A stretch of 64,000 nucleotides of DNA, from the NCBI RefSeq assembly GCF_024756235.1, contig NZ_JANUGY010000002.1, forward strand, positions 372,001 to 436,000, given 5' to 3'. The DNA comes from Massilia kyonggiensis (lineage in GTDB: Bacteria; Pseudomonadota; Gammaproteobacteria; Burkholderiales; Burkholderiaceae_D). The notes beneath the pieces were generated by a model that saw only the letters and a list, made by a program, of their open reading frames with translations, made no database searches and was not told the origin of the DNA. A program made the translations under genes and the position numbers. Below, one piece after another: positions 60,258 to 64,000 of this stretch. Each line of letters opens with the position of its first letter. The first letter of the stretch is position 1.

Positions 60258-61925
60258 ATGCGTATCGTCGCCGTCCTGTCCTGCTGCTGCCTGATCGGCG
60301 CCGTCCACGCACAGGACATCGTGCCCCGCCCCGCGCAGATGCAGCGCGGGACCGGTGACTATACGCTGACGGCAGCCACGCGCATCGTCGCGAGCGGCGC
60401 GGCGCTGCCCGAGGCGTCGACCCTGCGCGACTACCTGCGGCCCGCCACCGGCTTCGACCTGCCGGTGACCGCCCGCGACGGTGCCAACGCGATCCGCCTC
60501 CGTCTCGATCCGAAAGCGGACCTGGGCAAGGAAGGCTACCGCCTCGTGAGCGACACGCGCGGCGTGACCATCTCCGCGGCGCAGCCGGCGGGCCTCTTCT
60601 ATGGCATCCAGACGCTGCGCCAGATGCTCCCGGCCGACATCCACCGCCAGGCGAAGGTAAAACGCACGTGGACGCTGCCGGCGGTGGCCATCGAGGACGC
60701 GCCGAGGTTCTCCTGGCGCGGCAGCCACCTGGACGTCGCGCGCCACTTCATGCCGAAGGAATTCGTGCTGAAGCACATCGAGCTGCTCGCCCAGCACAAG
60801 ATGAACGTCTTCCACTGGCACCTGACGGACGACCAGGGCTGGCGCATCGAGATCAAGCGCTATCCGCGCCTGACGCAGGTGGGCGCGTGGCGCCGCGACA
60901 GCATGCTCGCGTATTCTCCGCCGCGCTACGACGGCAAGCCGCACGGCGGCTTTTATACGCAGGACGACATCCGCGAAGTGGTGGCGTATGCGGCCGCGCG
61001 CCATGTGACGATCGTGCCCGAGATCGAGATGCCGGGTCATGCGCAGGCTGCCGTCGCCGCGTATCCCGAACTGGGCAACCGGCCCGATCGGACACTCCAG
61101 GTGGGCACCGACTGGGGCGTGATCCCGCACGTGTTCAACGTGGAAGACGGCACCATCACCTTCCTTCAAAATGTGCTGGACGAGGTGATGGACCTGTTCC
61201 CGGGGCAGACCATCCACGTGGGCGGCGACGAGTGCCCGAAGACGGAATGGGCGCAGTCGCCGGCCGCGCTGGCGCGCATGAAGCAGCTGGGTCTCGTGCC
61301 TGCGACGGCCACCCTGCAGGACATCCAGGACTACCGCGACGCGCAGGACAAGCCGGCGGAACACCCGGCGCTGCACGGCCTGCAGAGCTGGTTCATCGGC
61401 CGCATGGATACGTACCTGGCGCAGCACGGCCGGCGCCTGATCGGCTGGGACGAAATCCTGGAAGGCGGCCTCGCGGCGGGCGCCGCCGTGATGAGCTGGC
61501 GCGGCGAGGCGGGCGGCATCAAGGCGGCCGGCGCCGGGCACGACGTCGTCATGACGCCCGAGCGCGAAACGTATTTCGACTTCTGGCAGGCCGACCCGAA
61601 GAGCCCGGGCTTCCGCGAGCCGATGGGCGTGCGCGACGTGACGACGCTTGCGCGTGTGTACGCGTACGACCCGCTGCCGGCCGCGCTGCCGGCATCCCAG
61701 GCCCGGCACGTGCTGGGCAGCCAGGCGCAGTTGTGGACGGAATACATGGCGACGCCGCGCGACGTCGAATATATGGCCTGGCCGCGCCTCGTGGCGCTGG
61801 CCGAAGGCCTGTGGACGCCGAAGGCGCTCAAGGACTACGCGGGATTCGAGGCGCGGATGCCGGCGGCGCTCGGCCGCCTGCGCGTCCAGGACGTGAACTA
61901 CCGTCCCCTGGAAGGTCCTCGCTGA
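60258..61925 (+). CDS. GH20 beta-N-acetylhexosaminidase
   Basis: 555 residues, secreted (MRIVAVLSCCCLIGAVHA). N-terminal GH20b domain, then the catalytic barrel: SWRGSHLDVARHFMPKEFV, NVFHWHLTDDQGWRIEIK, PEIEMPGHAQAAVAAYPEL and the substrate-assisted catalytic pair Asp324-Glu325 in HVGGDECPK. Removes terminal beta-GlcNAc/GalNAc from chitooligosaccharides or glycans. CCGGGGGTCCACC before the ATG is a weak ribosome site. Its own promoter is likely because of the inverted repeat before it. Confidence 0.93.
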   Translation: MRIVAVLSCCCLIGAVHAQDIVPRPAQMQRGTGDYTLTAATRIVASGAALPEASTLRDYLRPATGFDLPVTARDGANAIRLRLDPKADLGKEGYRLVSDTRGVTISAAQPAGLFYGIQTLRQMLPADIHRQAKVKRTWTLPAVAIEDAPRFSWRGSHLDVARHFMPKEFVLKHIELLAQHKMNVFHWHLTDDQGWRIEIKRYPRLTQVGAWRRDSMLAYSPPRYDGKPHGGFYTQDDIREVVAYAAARHVTIVPEIEMPGHAQAAVAAYPELGNRPDRTLQVGTDWGVIPHVFNVEDGTITFLQNVLDEVMDLFPGQTIHVGGDECPKTEWAQSPAALARMKQLGLVPATATLQDIQDYRDAQDKPAEHPALHGLQSWFIGRMDTYLAQHGRRLIGWDEILEGGLAAGAAVMSWRGEAGGIKAAGAGHDVVMTPERETYFDFWQADPKSPGFREPMGVRDVTTLARVYAYDPLPAALPASQARHVLGSQAQLWTEYMATPRDVEYMAWPRLVALAEGLWTPKALKDYAGFEARMPAALGRLRVQDVNYRPLEGPR

Positions 61926-61926
61926 G

Positions 61927-62709
61927 TCACTGCATGAACCAGCCGTGGCTGACGACGATCGACTGGCCCGTCAGCGCATTCGACGGGAACGTCGCGAGGA
62001 ACAGCGCCGTGTGCGCGACGTCTTCCACTGTGGTGAACTCGCCGTCGACGGTCTCCTTCAGCATCACCTTCTTGATGACGTCGTCCTCGCTGATTCCCAG
62101 CTCTTTCGCCTGTTCCGGGATCTGCTTGTCGACGAGCGGCGTGCGCACGAAGCCCGGGCAGATCACGTTCGCACGCACGCCGTGCTTCGCGCCTTCCTTG
62201 GCGACGACCTTGGCCAGCCCGACGAGGCCGTGCTTCGCGGCGACGTACGGCGCCTTCAGTACGGACGCCTCCTTCGAGTGCACGGAGCCCATGTAGATGA
62301 CGGTGCCGCCGCGGCCCTGCGCATACATCCGCTTCAGGCACGCGCGCGTCGTGAGGAAGGCGCCGTCCAGGTGAATCGCGAGCATCTTCTTCCAGTCGGA
62401 GAACCTGAATTCGTCGACCGGCGCGACGATCTGGATGCCCGCGTTCGACACGAGCACGTCGATGCCGCCGAATGCGTCCGCGACTTGCGCGATGCCCGCG
62501 TCGACCTGTTCCTCGTTCGTCACGTCCATCGCGACGGCGAGCGCGCGTTCGCCCGTCGGATCGAATTCGCGCGCGACGGCCTGCGCGGCGTCCAGGTTCA
62601 GGTCCGCGATGGCGACCTTCGCGCCGTGGTCGAAATACGTTTTCGCGATCTCTTTGCCGATACCGCTGGCGGCGCCGGTGACGACGGCGACTTTGTCCTG
62701 CATGTTCAT
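61927..62709 (-). CDS. bdhA: 3-hydroxybutyrate dehydrogenase (SDR)
   Basis: 260 residues, classical short-chain dehydrogenase: NAD site [11 protein letters not shown] in [11 protein letters not shown], catalytic Ser in [10 protein letters not shown], Tyr-x3-Lys in YVAAKHG. The [19 protein letters not shown] stretch and the C-terminal VSHGWFMQ are typical of D-3-hydroxybutyrate dehydrogenases, which oxidise 3-hydroxybutyrate to acetoacetate in PHB use. The ATG at 62709 follows AAGGATCCGAC and overlaps the stop of the patatin gene (ATGA). Last gene of that operon. Confidence 0.92.
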   Translation of the reverse strand: MNMQDKVAVVTGAASGIGKEIAKTYFDHGAKVAIADLNLDAAQAVAREFDPTGERALAVAMDVTNEEQVDAGIAQVADAFGGIDVLVSNAGIQIVAPVDEFRFSDWKKMLAIHLDGAFLTTRACLKRMYAQGRGGTVIYMGSVHSKEASVLKAPYVAAKHGLVGLAKVVAKEGAKHGVRANVICPGFVRTPLVDKQIPEQAKELGISEDDVIKKVMLKETVDGEFTTVEDVAHTALFLATFPSNALTGQSIVVSHGWFMQ

Positions 62710-63938
62710 GTCGGATCCTTTTCTGCGGAGGTGGGGAGGGGAAGGGGGTGTGCGGGCGACGTCAGGAAATCGTAGGTGGCCGGATTGCACTCGAAGCGCG
62801 GCAGCCGGAAGATCTCTTCATGGGCGAGCGTCTTCGTCGCATCCGCATAACCGGCCTGCCAGTGTTCCTTCATCGTGCGCCGCGAGAATTCGAAATCCTT
62901 GTACTGGCCTTCGTACGTCGGCGACCGGTAGACCAGTTCGACGATGTTGTACAGCGCGGGATCGGACGCTTCCGCGAGCATCTGCGCCTGCGGCGTCGCG
63001 GCCAGTTCCGGAGGCATCATGGCCAGCAGTTCGTTGAACGCGGTGCGCAGCTTTTCCGTGCGGCGGAACGCGTCGGTGGCGTTGCGCGTGCGGCTCGAAT
63101 ACTGGATCTCCTTCATGCGTGTCGCGACGGCGGCGAGGTCGGTCGGCACCTCGCCGCGCGCGCTCCACAGGTCGACCTGGAATACGAGCGTGTGCAGGCG
63201 CGAGCGCGCGGACAGCACCCAGTCGAGCGGCGTGTTCGACACCATGCCGCCGTCCCAGTAACGCTCGCCGTCGATCTCCACCGCGTCGAAGCCGGGCGGC
63301 AGCGCGCCGCTGGCCATGACGTGCTCCGGGCCGATATGGTCTTTCGCATTGTCGAAGTAGGCGAAGTTGCCGGTCCTGACGTTGACGGCGCCGATCGACA
63401 GCCGCATCTCGCGCGCGTTGATGCGGTCGAAGTCGACGAGGCGCTCCAGGGTCGCCCGCAGGGGGGCCGTGTCGTAGAAACTCGTCGCGCCGGCGCCGGG
63501 CCAGGCGAGAAAGGGCGGCGGTACGCGCGGCTCGAAGAACCCGGGCACGCCCTGCACGAGCACGCGTCCCGCCGCGACCTGGTTGACCCAGGCGTGCAGC
63601 GTGTCGACGAGCGGCACGCCGGTCCACTGGTCGCCCACGATGCCGTCGCTGGCCGTGCTGACCAGTTCCCAGAACTCGCGCAGGCGTTCGACCCGTCGTT
63701 CGCGTGGATTGCCCGCGATGATCGCGCTGTTGATCGCGCCGATCGATATGCCGGACACCCACGTGGGCTCGACGCCCGCTTCCAGCAGCTTTTCGTACAC
63801 GCCCGCCTGGTATGCGCCGAGCGCGCCGCCGCCCTGCAGCACGAGGGCGATGCTGTCGAATTCGGTGGCGCAGGCTTTCGGGACTTCTGCCGGCGCCCGC
63901 GTGCCTTCGTGCAGCACGCTTTCGTCGCGCTTATTCAC
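62706..63938 (-). CDS. Patatin-like phospholipase with DUF3734 C-terminal region
   Basis: 410 residues from GTG 63938. Patatin fold: oxyanion [16 protein letters not shown], nucleophile Ser in [11 protein letters not shown], catalytic Asp in [11 protein letters not shown]. The C-terminal ~120 residues ([45 protein letters not shown]) correspond to the DUF3734 tail of a bacterial patatin group. Cytoplasmic lipid acyl hydrolase; a role with 3-hydroxybutyrate metabolism is suggested by the operon. Start overlaps the upstream gene's stop (GTGAATAA) and its own stop overlaps bdhA. Confidence 0.9.
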   Translation of the reverse strand: MNKRDESVLHEGTRAPAEVPKACATEFDSIALVLQGGGALGAYQAGVYEKLLEAGVEPTWVSGISIGAINSAIIAGNPRERRVERLREFWELVSTASDGIVGDQWTGVPLVDTLHAWVNQVAAGRVLVQGVPGFFEPRVPPPFLAWPGAGATSFYDTAPLRATLERLVDFDRINAREMRLSIGAVNVRTGNFAYFDNAKDHIGPEHVMASGALPPGFDAVEIDGERYWDGGMVSNTPLDWVLSARSRLHTLVFQVDLWSARGEVPTDLAAVATRMKEIQYSSRTRNATDAFRRTEKLRTAFNELLAMMPPELAATPQAQMLAEASDPALYNIVELVYRSPTYEGQYKDFEFSRRTMKEHWQAGYADATKTLAHEEIFRLPRFECNPATYDFLTSPAHPLPLPTSAEKDPT

Positions 63939-64000
63939 GTTCGGGCACCGGCACGTTGAAGCCGTTGAGCGTGGTCGACACGAGCGCATACAGGCCGACG
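63931..64000 (-). CDS. 3' end of an upstream gene, identity unknown
   Basis: The last 22 codons of a gene entering from the right edge, ending [10 protein letters not shown] before TAA at 63931-63933. It overlaps the patatin GTG by eight bases, so it is the first visible member of the patatin-bdhA operon. Too short to identify. Confidence 0.6.
   Translation of the reverse strand, partial: VGLYALVSTTLNGFNVPVPERE

Noticed and set aside
1-64000. tRNA, rRNA, CRISPR array, prophage, transposase or integron
   Set aside because: Intergenic gaps are all under 200 bases and show no cloverleaf, array spacing or long inverted repeat; no transposase, integrase or phage protein is encoded.

Overview
This window is a GC-rich (roughly two-thirds G+C by eye), densely packed chromosomal segment from a Gram-negative bacterium. 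The gene set fits a Massilia-like member of the Oxalobacteraceae (Burkholderiales): AcnB-type aconitase, Bug/TctC binding protein, Burkholderiales-type porin, CzcE-family periplasmic proteins, PHB-depolymerase-family esterase, 3-hydroxybutyrate dehydrogenase, and many secreted glycoside hydrolases. The genus is an inference from gene content. About 54 protein-coding genes or remnants are supported. I see no rRNA, tRNA, CRISPR array, prophage or complete insertion sequence, and no gene-free stretch longer than 300 bases.

Layout. 1-6.5 kb: monocarboxylate-type Na+/solute symporter (cut by the left edge) with its DUF3311 partner, cupin, thioredoxin-like protein, PHB-depolymerase-family esterase, an alpha/beta hydrolase lacking its nucleophile, a CzcE paralogue and a YddG-type exporter. 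6.5-12.4 kb: L,D-transpeptidase, GH27 alpha-galactosidase, CNNM/CorC transporter, soluble beta-propeller. 12.4-18.4 kb: rhodanese, LuxR-type regulator, chemoreceptor, PAS-GGDEF-EAL protein. 18.4-23.5 kb: acnB, Lrp/AsnC regulator, orphan acetolactate synthase. 23.5-27.4 kb: GH97 and GH43 enzymes around a small secreted protein. 27.4-37.4 kb: two RibD-like reductases, TonB-C lipoprotein, orphan Tai4-like immunity protein, TRIC channel, 2-hydroxycarboxylate transporter plus TctC protein, DJ-1-like pseudoenzyme, acetyltransferase, FUSC protein, truncated ECF41-type sigma factor. 37.5-43.7 kb: clpP paralogue, GH74 xyloglucanase, frameshifted diguanylate cyclase, semialdehyde dehydrogenase, TonB-receptor remnant. 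43.7-47.9 kb: YncE-like propeller, DUF305 and CzcE proteins divergent from a heavy-metal two-component system. 47.9-54.1 kb: TonB receptor, GH29 fucosidase, GH2 galactosidase. 54.1-60.2 kb: galactarate catabolism (kdgD, LacI regulator, garD, broken porin, permease). 60.2-64 kb: GH20 hexosaminidase, then a tightly overlapping operon of patatin-like lipase and 3-hydroxybutyrate dehydrogenase, with the end of another gene at the right edge.

How it works together. The main theme is plant- or fungal-polysaccharide use. Secreted GH27, GH97, GH43, GH74, GH29, GH2 and GH20 enzymes release sugars. Galactarate is taken up and converted by GarD, KdgD and probably the unlinked semialdehyde dehydrogenase to 2-oxoglutarate, which enters the TCA cycle near AcnB. 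A GTTATCGATAAC-type palindrome recurs in front of several of these genes and probably marks a LacI-type regulon. A different palindrome, ATGATTGCGCAATCAT, occurs three times between lacI and garD. The most distinctive regulatory arrangement is a naturally shortened ECF41-type sigma factor that appears to have its own signature promoter (TGTCACA-N16-CGTC), with a near-copy of that promoter facing the divergent clpP gene.
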